This document shows positions 46,121 to 56,522 of a stretch of 61,454 nt of DNA, one piece after another. This DNA is from an uncultured Acidobacteriota bacterium (GTDB lineage: Bacteria > Acidobacteriota > Terriglobia > Bryobacterales > Bryobacteraceae): positions 1 through 61,454 of the forward strand of contig CADEFM010000019.1 of assembly GCA_902826605.1 (NCBI GenBank). The letters are read 5' to 3'. A program made the position numbers and the translations under genes. Under the pieces are notes generated by a model. The model did no database searches. It worked only from the letters and a program-made list of their open reading frames with translations, and had not been told where the DNA came from. The stretch's first letter is position 1; each line of letters begins with the position of its first letter.

Positions 46121-47341
46121 TCAGTGAATCGTGCGCGTCTTGCGGTTCATATAGTCCATGAGCAAATACTGCCCCAGCGTATACGGAGTGGTGAAATACG
46201 CCTTGCCACGGCACAGCTCCGTGACCTTCTGAATAAAATTAACCAGGCCATAATCGCTGGCCAGCATGAAAGTGTTGATCAAAATGCCTTGGCGCTTGCA
46301 TCGGTTCACTTCCTCGAGCGTACGGCTGATCACCAAGGGGTCCAGGCCAAAGGCGTTCTTATAAATGCGGCCGTCCTCTAAGGTAAGTGCGCTGGGCTTG
46401 CCGTCGGTGATCATGACGATCTGCTTCATGTCTTTCTTTTCCTGCGCCAGCAAACGTTGCGCCAGAATCAGGCCATCGCGCGTGTTGGTGTAGTAGGGAC
46501 CCACTTGCACCCTCGCCAACTCCTCGATGCGCAGTTCTTCGGCCGAGTCATGGAACAACACACAGCGCAACGAATCGCCCGGATACTGCGTGCGAATCAA
46601 GTGTGCCAGTGCTAGCGCCACTTTTTTGGCGGGAGTGAAGCGGTCTTCGCCGTACAAAATCATACTGTGGCTGCAATCGAGCATCAGCACCGTGGCGCAG
46701 GAGCTTTGATACTCGCTCTGGTGCACGTGCAGATCCTCGTATTCCAGATTCAGCGGCACGCGCAAGCCTTCGCGGCGCAGCGCGGAGAAGAGTGTCTCGC
46801 TGATGTCCAGATTCAGCACGTCGCCAAACTGGTAAGGCTTCGCCGCTCCGCTGGCTTCCACGCCCGTGGCCATGTCGCGCGTATCATGCGCGCCGAAACT
46901 GGAACGTCCCAACGATCCCAGCAAGTCTTTCAGCGTCTTGAAGCCCAGGAAATCAACGCTTTTATCGGTAATCTTGACTTCCACCTGCCCGTCGTTCCCT
47001 TCGCCACTACCGCCATTCTGCGGTTCCGTGGTGATGTAGCCCTCGTCCACCAGTTTTTGCACCAGGCGATTCAGGAGCTGGTCGATTTCCTCCGGGGACA
47101 TGTTCTCGAGCGCCTGACGGATCTGCTCGGCGCGCTCCGCGTCGAACATCTCGCCGCGCTCGATGGCATCCATTAAGGCCTGCTTCAAATTCTCAAGAGT
47201 GTTCTGATTGAACTCGCCGAAGCGCATATACGGGTCTTCGAACCCGCTGTTGAGAAAGAAGCCCGCCAGCGCCTTGAGCAGGTCTTCGGCTTCCAGACCG
47301 AGGCCCTCGCCCGTGTAGCGCGAATAGCGAATGGATTTCAT
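46121..47341 (-). CDS. VWA-domain protein (MIDAS), partner of BchI-like ATPase
   Basis: The protein has 406 residues. The N-terminal 180 residues are charged and helical. A von Willebrand A domain follows from about 205, with the metal site DCSHSM and a later TDGKPS. No signal peptide, so it acts in the cytoplasm. It starts 11 bases after the AAA+ ATPase, the arrangement of magnesium-chelatase-like ATPase/VWA pairs, which remodel or insert metals into a third partner. No chelatase H-subunit is in the window. Confidence 0.85.
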   Translation of the reverse strand: MKSIRYSRYTGEGLGLEAEDLLKALAGFFLNSGFEDPYMRFGEFNQNTLENLKQALMDAIERGEMFDAERAEQIRQALENMSPEEIDQLLNRLVQKLVDEGYITTEPQNGGSGEGNDGQVEVKITDKSVDFLGFKTLKDLLGSLGRSSFGAHDTRDMATGVEASGAAKPYQFGDVLNLDISETLFSALRREGLRVPLNLEYEDLHVHQSEYQSSCATVLMLDCSHSMILYGEDRFTPAKKVALALAHLIRTQYPGDSLRCVLFHDSAEELRIEELARVQVGPYYTNTRDGLILAQRLLAQEKKDMKQIVMITDGKPSALTLEDGRIYKNAFGLDPLVISRTLEEVNRCKRQGILINTFMLASDYGLVNFIQKVTELCRGKAYFTTPYTLGQYLLMDYMNRKTRTIH

Positions 47342-47352
47342 GCAACTGCCGT

Positions 47353-48828
<1,476 letters not shown>

Positions 48829-48864
48829 TAAAGCAGTACGTCCTACCCGGATTGTATCAGGTGC

Positions 48865-49491
48865 CTAACGGGACGGTTCCGGCAGCCCGAACCGCGCGCG
48901 GTCGCGAGACAGAAAGTCTTCCCACGTGGTGAAGAGAACGGCCTCGAGTCCCGCGGCCCGGGCGCCTTCCACATTGTCCGGGCGGTCGTCCAGAAACAGC
49001 GCGCGCCCAGGCTCGGCGGCCAGGCCTTCCCTCGCGTGCCGGTAAATCTCGGGCTCCGGCTTGATGAAGCCCAACTCGTAGGAAAAGGTAATGTGTTCGA
49101 AAGGGTCCAGAAATCCGGGCGTCGCACGCAACGATTCGCCCAGCGGCCTCGGAAGATTGGAGAGAATCCCGGTCTTGTATCCCTCCGCGCGCAGCTGCGC
49201 GGCCCACCGCAGCACCCGGTGGTCGAAGCGGGTCCAGAAATCGATTTCACGCCGGACCATTTCGGCGATCATCGCAGCGTCAAACGTGCGCCCAGCGGAG
49301 CGGGCGATGTCCTGCCAGTATGGCGCGGGGCTCTGGCCGCGGTCGTAATCGCGCCGCTTTAGCCAGAACGCACGCTCGAATTCGGCGGTGCTCAGTCCAC
49401 ATAACGCGGCCGCTTCGGTGAGCTGCTGTTCGCTCGGAGGAAAACACAATACGCCTCCGAAGTCGAAAATTACCGCTGTGATGGCGTTTAT
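48865..49491 (-). CDS. HAD-superfamily phosphatase without a normal start codon
   Basis: The protein has about 208 residues. The N-terminal HAD motif I is VIFDFGGVLCF, with motif II/III further on (ILSNLPR, FLDDRPDNVEGARAAG). All active-site parts are visible: the two Asp in DFGGVL and the DD of LDDR. In the frame there is no ATG or GTG before motif I. The first TTG falls inside motif I itself and would delete the catalytic Asp. I therefore extend it to ATA at 49491, which overlaps the stop of the glycosyltransferase as A-TAA and has ggggag five bases upstream. An ATC at 49482 is the other choice. A sequencing slip or a non-standard start could both explain this. Confidence 0.7.
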   Translation of the reverse strand: MNAITAVIFDFGGVLCFPPSEQQLTEAAALCGLSTAEFERAFWLKRRDYDRGQSPAPYWQDIARSAGRTFDAAMIAEMVRREIDFWTRFDHRVLRWAAQLRAEGYKTGILSNLPRPLGESLRATPGFLDPFEHITFSYELGFIKPEPEIYRHAREGLAAEPGRALFLDDRPDNVEGARAAGLEAVLFTTWEDFLSRDRARFGLPEPSR

Positions 49492-50477
49492 GCGCGCGCT
49501 CCCCGTGAGCCATCGGAAGGCTGTGTCTCGCGCTTGGCGCGAACTTCCCTTACCGCGTAAATACGCCGTCCTTGGCTCTCATAGTACGTGCGCGTGAGCA
49601 CTTCACCCAGAAGCCCTGTGCAGAAAAGAATCAGGCCAGAGACCAGTGCAAGCGCGCCCAACACCATCAGCGGGCCGTGCTGCTCGATGATGTCGCCGCC
49701 GATGAAGATCTTCTTGCCGCCCACAAACGCAAGAATCACTCCTCCCACGCCAGCACAAGCCAGTCCCCACTTGCCGAAGAAGTGCATGGGACGCGTGAAA
49801 TATTTGAGCAGGAACCAGATGGTGAAGATATCGAACATCACACGAAATGTCCGGCTCAGGCCGTAGTGCGACGCCCCGGCCGGCCGCTCAATATTCTGAA
49901 TGGGGACTTCCGCGATGCGCGCCCCATAGAGCGATGCCAGCGCCGGAATAAACCGGTGCAGGTCGCCATAGAGATTGATGTCCTTAAGAATTTCCGCCCT
50001 GTAAGCCTTGAAGGTGGTGCCGAAATCGCGCAGCTCGACGTGAGACACCTTGGCCATCAGCCAGTTGGCGATGCGGGAAGGCAGCTTTCGCGTCATGGCG
50101 TTATCTACACGCCGCTCACGCCAACCGCTGGCGATATCATAGCCTTCGTCGATTTTCTCCAGCAGTGCAGGAATGTCTTCGGGCGCATGTTGAAGATCGC
50201 CGTCAAGCGAAATAATCACATCGCCCTTGGCCTCATCGAAACCCGCCGCAAGCGCCGGAGTCTGCCCGAAATTGCGCCGCAGCCGGATCACTTTCAGGCG
50301 CGCATCCGTTTCCACCAGATTCGCCAGCAGATCGAAACTTCGATCCGTAGAGGCGTCGTCGACGAAAATAATCTCGTAAGGCCTATGAACTTTTTCGAGT
50401 ACCGCGGTGAGCCGGTCGTAGAGGGGCAGAATGGAGGGCTCCTCATTGTGAATCGGGATGACGATGGAAAGGTTCAC
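49488..50477 (-). CDS. Family 2 glycosyltransferase, polyprenyl-phosphate type
   Basis: This DPM1/GtrB-like enzyme has 329 residues and transfers a sugar to a polyprenyl phosphate on the inner face of the membrane. The nucleotide-binding region (IPIHNEEPSI, VDDASTDRSF) leads to the metal site SLDGDLQHAPED, followed by GWRERRVD and FGTTFKAYR. Two membrane helices at about 230-260 and 268-295 anchor it. Its stop overlaps the HAD gene start region. A role in cell-surface glycan synthesis is likely. Confidence 0.9.
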   Translation of the reverse strand: MNLSIVIPIHNEEPSILPLYDRLTAVLEKVHRPYEIIFVDDASTDRSFDLLANLVETDARLKVIRLRRNFGQTPALAAGFDEAKGDVIISLDGDLQHAPEDIPALLEKIDEGYDIASGWRERRVDNAMTRKLPSRIANWLMAKVSHVELRDFGTTFKAYRAEILKDINLYGDLHRFIPALASLYGARIAEVPIQNIERPAGASHYGLSRTFRVMFDIFTIWFLLKYFTRPMHFFGKWGLACAGVGGVILAFVGGKKIFIGGDIIEQHGPLMVLGALALVSGLILFCTGLLGEVLTRTYYESQGRRIYAVREVRAKRETQPSDGSRGARA

Positions 50478-50555
50478 TTTTTCTTCAGGATAGCAGTCTG
50501 GTTGGTTAGAATGGCCATCAGGCTTCTTCGCGTTCGCATTTGTGAGTTGATACGC

Positions 50556-51803
50556 CTAATTCTCGGGTGGATCCTTTGCACGCGGGTCTTTGCCTGGCAG
50601 ATTCTCCGGATTGTCATGTACCCGGGCGCGCAAGTTCGCCTTCATGCCCGCGGCCAGCGACACGGTTCCGTCGCCGAACTTCTCACGCATCTGATCGACG
50701 GCCCTGAGCGTTTTGCGCCATTTCCCGATGGCCCCCTCATCGAGCAGGTTCGTCTGTCCTTCGCTGCCCTCCAATGATTGACCGTAAACACCCAGCAGCC
50801 GGATCGGCTTTCCGGTCCAGTTCTTGTGGAACAAATCCCGGACGGCCGCGGCCAGTTCAGCGTCAATCTGTGTAGCGTGATCCAGCGTGCGCGCCCGTGT
50901 GAAGGTGGAAAAATCCGAGTAACGAAGCTTGATTTGCACGGTGCGGGCGTACAAGTGATGATCGCGGAGTCTGCGCGCCACCATTTCTGAAAGCCGAACC
51001 AGAGTCGCATCGAGCGCCGCGATTTCAGCAGTATCGACCGAAAAGGTGTGCTCGTGACTGATCGATTTCGGATCCCCATTTTCGCCGATTTCCGAATCGA
51101 ACCATGCGCCTGCGTCCTCGCCGCGCGCCTTGCCCGCCAGAGCTAGCGCCCAGTTGCCGAATTGCTCTAGCAAGAGTTTTTCGTCGAGCACAGTCAGATC
51201 TCCCACTTTACGGATGCCCTGCGCATTTAGATTCTTCTCGGTCACCTTGCCCACGCCCGGAATCTTGCGCACATCGAGCGGAGCCAGGAATCGCGCTTCC
51301 TGCCCTGGAATGATCCACAAAACGCCATGCGGCTTGGCCTGGTCCGACGAAATTTTCGCTACCAGCCGGGAAGACGCCACTCCGATCGAACAATTCAGAT
51401 TGGTGGCAGTGCGCACGGCGTTGTGCAATGCGTGCGCCGCTGCCAGTGGCGGACCATGCAATCGCTCCGTGCCCGTCATGTCCAGATAGGCCTCATCGAT
51501 CGACGCCATCTCCACGCGCGGCGAAAATTTCTGGAGCACGGCGAAGACCTGCCGGGAACATTCGATATACCGCTCCCGGTGGCCGTCGACAAAAATCGCT
51601 TGAGGGCAAAGTTTGTAGGCGGTTCGCAGCGGCATCGCCGAATGGACGCCAAATTTGCGCGCGGCATAGGAAGCGGCGGAAACCACACCGCGCTCGTTGG
51701 CTCGCCCGCCCACCACTACAGGCTTGCCCTTGAGCGAAGGATCGAACAGTTCCTCCACCGAGACAAAGAATGCGTCCATGTCGAGGTGGAAGTAAGTTTT
51801 CAT
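50556..51803 (-). CDS. dinB: DNA polymerase IV
   Basis: This Y-family, lesion-bypassing polymerase has 415 residues. The metal-binding Asp is in FHLDMDAFFVSVE and the acidic pair in SIDEAYLDM. The little-finger domain follows after about residue 240. It is about 60 residues longer than E. coli DinB, mostly at the C-terminus, which ends in a charged tail. The start overlaps the end of prmC as ATGA. The in-frame extension upstream lies within prmC and is rejected. Confidence 0.93.
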   Translation of the reverse strand: MKTYFHLDMDAFFVSVEELFDPSLKGKPVVVGGRANERGVVSAASYAARKFGVHSAMPLRTAYKLCPQAIFVDGHRERYIECSRQVFAVLQKFSPRVEMASIDEAYLDMTGTERLHGPPLAAAHALHNAVRTATNLNCSIGVASSRLVAKISSDQAKPHGVLWIIPGQEARFLAPLDVRKIPGVGKVTEKNLNAQGIRKVGDLTVLDEKLLLEQFGNWALALAGKARGEDAGAWFDSEIGENGDPKSISHEHTFSVDTAEIAALDATLVRLSEMVARRLRDHHLYARTVQIKLRYSDFSTFTRARTLDHATQIDAELAAAVRDLFHKNWTGKPIRLLGVYGQSLEGSEGQTNLLDEGAIGKWRKTLRAVDQMREKFGDGTVSLAAGMKANLRARVHDNPENLPGKDPRAKDPPEN

Positions 51804-52636
51804 TCCTTTTGCGCAATGGCGACGCGCGGGATACCGGCCAGATCCGGCAGCATTTCCACAGCCCTCCAACCGGCGAGCATCGCGCGCACCGCATCCCACT
51901 CCGCGAATCCGATTTCCATCATAAGCCAGCCGCCGGACCTGAGCGCATGCGCCGCTTGGGGAATCAGGCGGCGGTAGATATCCAATCCGTCCTCTCCGCC
52001 AAACAGGGCGACGGGAGGCTCGAATTCCCGCACCTCACGCTGCACGTTCGCCTTGTCGCTTGCCGGAACATACGGCGGGTTGGAGACAATCACATCGAAC
52101 GAATCCGCCGCCAGCGCTTCGCACAGATCACCAAGGGCGAAGGTTACTGCCGCGTCCAAGCGCAGAGCGTTCTCGCGCGCCACCGCCATCGCCGCCGCTG
52201 ACACGTCGTTGGCGAATGCGCGCGCGCCGGTCTCCAGCGCAAGGGTGACCGCAATCGCGCCGGACCCCGTGCCAATGTCGATCACCCGCTCCCCGTGCCG
52301 TATGCGGGCCTTCGCTGCTTCCACAAGATGCTCGGTTTCAGGCCGCGGAATCAGAACATCCGGAGTCACCCGAAACTCGCGTCCGTAGAATTCCTGAGTG
52401 CCCGTGATGTACTGCGTGGGTTTTCCTTGGATGCGTTCATGCAGATAACGCCCGTAGTGTATCCACCACATCTCGCGCAGCTCGTCATTTGCGTGTGCGT
52501 GGAGCCAAGCCCGGTCCACCGTGCGCTCATGCGAAATCGCGTGCATCAGCAGCACTTCGGCGGTCAGGTTGGGCACGGCTATCTTGGCGTCATCCAGAAG
52601 CTGCTGCCCCTGCCGCAAAGCCGTGCGAATGGTCAT
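51800..52636 (-). CDS. prmC: Release-factor glutamine methyltransferase
   Basis: The protein has 278 residues and methylates the Gln of the GGQ motif in RF1 and RF2. The SAM-binding stretch is VIDIGTGSGAIAVTLAL, and the substrate-recognition motif is SNPPYVP. It lies right after prfA, its substrate gene. Its stop overlaps dinB. Confidence 0.93.
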   Translation of the reverse strand: MTIRTALRQGQQLLDDAKIAVPNLTAEVLLMHAISHERTVDRAWLHAHANDELREMWWIHYGRYLHERIQGKPTQYITGTQEFYGREFRVTPDVLIPRPETEHLVEAAKARIRHGERVIDIGTGSGAIAVTLALETGARAFANDVSAAAMAVARENALRLDAAVTFALGDLCEALAADSFDVIVSNPPYVPASDKANVQREVREFEPPVALFGGEDGLDIYRRLIPQAAHALRSGGWLMMEIGFAEWDAVRAMLAGWRAVEMLPDLAGIPRVAIAQKE

Positions 52637-52673
52637 GGGAAATTGCGGCGGGCCAACCGCGGTAGACGTGTCC

Positions 52674-53762
52674 TTAGGCCGCTTCGCCGTGGGCGTTCTG
52701 GTCTTTGAGCTTTTCGGTCTGATAGTGCGTGGTAAGCGCTTCCACCAGGGGATCGATCTTGCCTTCCATCACCTGATCCAGTTGGTGCAACGTGAAGCCA
52801 ATCCGGTGGTCCGTCACCCGGTTTTGCGGGAAGTTGTAGGTGCGGACCTTTTCGCTGCGGTCGCCCGATCCCACCATGCTGCGGCGTTCCGCGCCGATTT
52901 TTTCCTGCTGCTTTTCCAGTTCGATCTCGTACAGCCGCGAACGCAGCACTCGCTCGGCTTTTGCCTTGTTCTTGATCTGCGATTTTTCGTCCTGGCAGGA
53001 GACTACCAGTCCCGTAGGCAGGTGCGTCAGGCGGACTGCCGAATACGTGGTGTTCACACTTTGGCCGCCGGGGCCGGAGGAGCAGAATAGGTCCAACCGG
53101 ACATCCTTGGGTTCCCATTTGACTTCCACTTCGTCCGCTTCCGGCAGCACCGCCACGGTGACCGCGGACGTATGCACGCGCCCTTGCTGCTCGGTCGCGG
53201 GCACTCGCTGCACGCGATGCACGCCTGCTTCATACTTGAGCATGCTGTAGACTTTGTTGCCGTTGACCAGCGCCGTTACGTCCTTGATCCCTCCCACCGC
53301 CGAATCGCTCTGTGACGTGATTTCCACTTTCCAGCCGCGTGTTTCAGCGAAGCGCATGTACATGCGGAAAATTTCCCCCGCGAAGAGGGTAGCTTCGTCG
53401 CCGCCCGTGCCGGCGCGGATCTCCAGAACCACGTTCTTATCGTCGTTCGGATCTTTGGGCAGCAGCAGGACCTTCAATTCCTCTTCCAGCTTCAGGAGGT
53501 GCGGCTCTGCTTGTGTGATCTCCTCTTGCGCCATCGCTCGCAAGTCACCGTCGGCATCGAGCAGCATGCCTCGCGCCTGTTTCAAATTCTCGTTGACCGC
53601 TTTCCACTCGCGATACTTGCCTACCAGTTCGCCTAATTCACTGTGGGCTCTGGTGACCTTGCGATACTTTTCCCCGTCGCTGATGACGTCCGGGTCCGCC
53701 ATCTGAGCGTTAAGGCCCTCAAAGCGCCGTTCAATGTCTTCAAGTTTTTGCTGGTATTGCAT
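52674..53762 (-). CDS. prfA: Peptide chain release factor 1
   Basis: The protein has 362 residues. It has the GGQ motif (SSGPGGQSVNT) for peptide release, and the PxT-type stop-codon recognition motif as PATEQQGRVHTS, which marks RF1 (UAA/UAG) rather than RF2. The N-terminal helical domain and coiled region are normal. It lies between a DUF1385 gene (2 bases upstream) and prmC (37 bases downstream), a common arrangement. Confidence 0.95.
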   Translation of the reverse strand: MQYQQKLEDIERRFEGLNAQMADPDVISDGEKYRKVTRAHSELGELVGKYREWKAVNENLKQARGMLLDADGDLRAMAQEEITQAEPHLLKLEEELKVLLLPKDPNDDKNVVLEIRAGTGGDEATLFAGEIFRMYMRFAETRGWKVEITSQSDSAVGGIKDVTALVNGNKVYSMLKYEAGVHRVQRVPATEQQGRVHTSAVTVAVLPEADEVEVKWEPKDVRLDLFCSSGPGGQSVNTTYSAVRLTHLPTGLVVSCQDEKSQIKNKAKAERVLRSRLYEIELEKQQEKIGAERRSMVGSGDRSEKVRTYNFPQNRVTDHRIGFTLHQLDQVMEGKIDPLVEALTTHYQTEKLKDQNAHGEAA

Positions 53763-53763
53763 C

Positions 53764-54717
53764 TTACGCGATCACCAGTTCTCCACCCTGCGATTTTTCA
53801 AGCGCCATGGCATGCTCCAGCGCGCAGATGGCCACGGCGGCTTCCGAATCGTCCGGCGGCTTGGTGGTGATGCGTTGCAGCCACAGGCCGGGCGCTGTCA
53901 GCAGTCCCATCAACGAGCCTTGGCGTTTCGCTGCAAAGCGGATCAGCTCATAACTTAAACCCGCGATCAGCGGTAACAACAAAATGCGAGCCGCGAAGCG
54001 TGCGGCGAAGCCATCCACTGGCACTAGGGCATAGACAATCATGGAAATGGTCATCACCACCAGCAGGAAGCTGGTTCCACAGCGTGGGTGAAAGGTCGTG
54101 AACTTCTGCGCGTTTTCGACCGTGACAGGTTTCCCAGATTCAAAATTGAACACCACTTTGTGTTCCGCCCCGTGGTATTCAAACACGCGGCGTATATCCT
54201 TCAATTGCGAGAGTAGGAACAGGAAAGCCAGGAAGATGACCATGCGGATCACGCCGTCCACCATGTTGGTAGCGAAGCGGCCCGAAAGCTCCGGAACTAC
54301 GCTGCCGAGCTGTGTTGCCAGGAACAGAGGGACGAACTTGTACAGGAAGATAAAGAACGCGAAAGAAAAAACCAAGTTGGCGGTCATCATCCAGGATGAT
54401 ATTTCCATGGGCTTCTTGCCGTCCGAGCCGGCAGGTGCAGCGGAGCCGTCGTCCAACGCGGCGTTCGCCGAAAACTTGAGCGCCCGATACCCCAGATTCA
54501 TCGCCTGCCCCAGCGTCCCTAACCCTCTGAGAATGGGTTTCTTAAAGATCGGGTATTTCTCGGAAACTTTGAGGATGGGCTGCTCCTCGGTGACAATTTC
54601 CCCGTCCGGTTTACGCACGGCCACGCAGTAGCTGTGCGGAGCCCGCATCATCACGCCCTCCATTACCGCCTGTCCGCCGACAAGGGTTTCCTCGCCGCCT
54701 TCCAGGATGGGCAGCAT
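53764..54717 (-). CDS. DUF1385 membrane protein (YqhQ-like)
   Basis: The protein has 317 residues. The N-terminal signature is GGQAVMEGVMMRAPHSYCVAVR. Several hydrophobic helices follow, then YHGAEHKVVFNFE and TFHPRCGTSFLLVV. Family function is unknown, and it is commonly next to prfA. The frame opens at 54819, but a TATAAT box on the minus strand (54778-54783) lies downstream of that codon, so I prefer the ATG at 54717. A TTG at about 54750 with ggag upstream is another option. Confidence 0.85.
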   Translation of the reverse strand: MLPILEGGEETLVGGQAVMEGVMMRAPHSYCVAVRKPDGEIVTEEQPILKVSEKYPIFKKPILRGLGTLGQAMNLGYRALKFSANAALDDGSAAPAGSDGKKPMEISSWMMTANLVFSFAFFIFLYKFVPLFLATQLGSVVPELSGRFATNMVDGVIRMVIFLAFLFLLSQLKDIRRVFEYHGAEHKVVFNFESGKPVTVENAQKFTTFHPRCGTSFLLVVMTISMIVYALVPVDGFAARFAARILLLPLIAGLSYELIRFAAKRQGSLMGLLTAPGLWLQRITTKPPDDSEAAVAICALEHAMALEKSQGGELVIA

Positions 54718-54777
54718 TTGGGTATGTGCGAATAAGCGTAGAAATCGTGTGACTTGCAAGGGGATGGCTCCAGTATC

Positions 54778-54783
54778 ATTATA
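54778..54783 (-). promoter_or_regulatory. Possible -10 box for the DUF1385-prfA-prmC set
   Basis: A perfect TATAAT reads on the minus strand. No good -35 box lies 16-18 bases upstream, so this is weak evidence on its own. It does sit between the first possible start codon and the preferred start of the DUF1385 gene. Confidence 0.3.
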
Positions 54784-54838
54784 CCGCCGCGTGGCTCTGT
54801 TCATAGAGATGCGCGGCATGGCTCAAGGACTCCGCTGA

Positions 54839-55768
54839 TTAACCTGCCCCACGAGACTCAAGGCCAAGCGAAGCTGCACCATACAGCCCTGCCTCGCTCC
54901 CCAAGACGGCCCGCTCGATACGTGCAGGTTGCGCGCGGTGGATGAAGGAGCGCCGGGAGACCTCCGTCAGCATTGACGGGGCGAATTGGTCCCATGCAGC
55001 CGCCACGCCGCCACCAAGAATATACAGCGGCGCGTTGAACACGTTGATCAAGCTGCTGATCGCGATCCCCAGCGCTGAGCCCACGGTCTCGAAAATCTGG
55101 CGCGCACGAGTATTACCGCCTTGGGCCAGTTCAAAAACCGCTTGTGAGCTCAAGTCATGACCAAGGCCCAATGCCCGCGCCATTCCCGCCACGGCCGACG
55201 CCGACGCGTATTGCTCCAAGCACCCCATGCTTCCGCACCCGCATGGATTTCCGTTCGGAACCACCGTCATATGTCCTAGTTCCCCCGCCATGCCGAGATA
55301 GCCGTGATGGGCCCGCCCTCCCAGGACAATGCCGCCTCCCACGCCGGTTCCCAGCGTGAACAACACCAGGTCGTCCACATCGCGGCCCGCGCCCATCCAT
55401 TTTTCCCCGAGGGCCGCGGTATTGGCGTCATTTTCCAGCGCGACGCGCACGCCCAAGCGCTTTTCGATTTCATCCCGCACGGGATAGTTCACCAACTCGG
55501 GTAAATTGGGCGCGGCCACCAGCATGCCTTTTTCCATGAGGATAATGCCCGGAATGCCAACGCCGATCCCCTGCAACACGTGGCTTTCGGACTTCAAACT
55601 TACTTGGATGGTCTCAATAGCCCGCACGATACCTGTGATCAGAGCATCAGGCCCGTTTCCCCTTGGCGTGGCGCCCGAAACGCTATTCAGCATCTGACCG
55701 TCGCGACTGATGGCCGCCGCACGCAAGTTAGTTCCGCCCAGATCCACGCCGATGGAATATTCACTCAT
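54839..55768 (-). CDS. ROK-family sugar kinase (glucokinase-like)
   Basis: The protein has 309 residues. The phosphate-binding loop is GVDLGGTNLRAAAI, with the catalytic Asp in ALENDANTAALGE. The ROK zinc motif is CGCGSMGCLEQYAS, with all expected cysteines. It should phosphorylate glucose or a related sugar. There is no DNA-binding domain, so it is an enzyme rather than a ROK repressor. Its start overlaps the end of the ABC permease as ATGA. Confidence 0.9.
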   Translation of the reverse strand: MSEYSIGVDLGGTNLRAAAISRDGQMLNSVSGATPRGNGPDALITGIVRAIETIQVSLKSESHVLQGIGVGIPGIILMEKGMLVAAPNLPELVNYPVRDEIEKRLGVRVALENDANTAALGEKWMGAGRDVDDLVLFTLGTGVGGGIVLGGRAHHGYLGMAGELGHMTVVPNGNPCGCGSMGCLEQYASASAVAGMARALGLGHDLSSQAVFELAQGGNTRARQIFETVGSALGIAISSLINVFNAPLYILGGGVAAAWDQFAPSMLTEVSRRSFIHRAQPARIERAVLGSEAGLYGAASLGLESRGAG

Positions 55769-56511
55769 AACTGAATTCTCGAAAACAAATATCCGCCGAG
55801 CAGCAGCATGGCCAGGGTCATTGTCGAAAGCACCAGCAGATCCGTGGCGTAGCCGAAATGCACCACGCCGGTGAGCGCCTGGCGCAGCCCGTCCACGCCA
55901 TACGAAAGAGGGTCCACGGACGCGATCATCGCCAGCGGCCGCGGCACATTCGTGAGCGGAAAAAGTGCGCCCGACAAGAAGAAAATCGGCATCACCAGGA
56001 AGTTCATGATTAACTGGAATCCCTGGAAATCTGAGAGCAGGGAAGCGACCGCCGTGCCGAGCGCGGTGAACATGAGAGCCGTCAGCGCCATGAAGATAAG
56101 CGCCAAGGGCAGAGCGCTAAAGTCGTTCACTCGAAAGCCGGTAACGAGGCAGATTACGACCACGATCAACCCCTGGATCAAGCCCACGGTGGCGCCGCCC
56201 AGCGTCCTTCCCACCATAATCAAAATGCGCGGCACCGGGGCGACCAATGTCTCCTTCAGAAATCCGAATTGCCGGTCCCAGATGAGTTCGATTCCCGAGA
56301 AGATCGACGTGAAGAGCACCGTCATCGCGATCACCCCAGGCGCGAGAAATTGGATGTAGTCGCCTTGCCCCGCCCGTTGGAAAATGGAGCCGAATCCGAA
56401 TCCGAACGCCAGCAGGAATAGAAGCGGTTGGCCGAGCGCGCCAATGATTCTAGGTTTGGAACGGATGTAGCGCTTCAATTGTCGCAACCACAGAATATAG
56501 ATGACGTTCAT
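55765..56511 (-). CDS. ABC-2-type transporter permease
   Basis: The protein has 248 residues with about six membrane helices. The central motif GIELIWDRQFGFLKETLVAP is typical of DrrB-like permeases of the ABC-2 group. The ATG at 56511 is chosen over one at 56544 because the latter lies inside the ATPase gene. It works with the upstream ATPase to export an unknown molecule. Confidence 0.87.
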   Translation of the reverse strand: MNVIYILWLRQLKRYIRSKPRIIGALGQPLLFLLAFGFGFGSIFQRAGQGDYIQFLAPGVIAMTVLFTSIFSGIELIWDRQFGFLKETLVAPVPRILIMVGRTLGGATVGLIQGLIVVVICLVTGFRVNDFSALPLALIFMALTALMFTALGTAVASLLSDFQGFQLIMNFLVMPIFFLSGALFPLTNVPRPLAMIASVDPLSYGVDGLRQALTGVVHFGYATDLLVLSTMTLAMLLLGGYLFSRIQL

Positions 56512-56522
56512 TCTTTGTATCG

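Noticed and set aside
49572..50777. Plus-strand open frame of 401 codons
   Set aside because: Shadow of the family 2 glycosyltransferase and the end of dinB.
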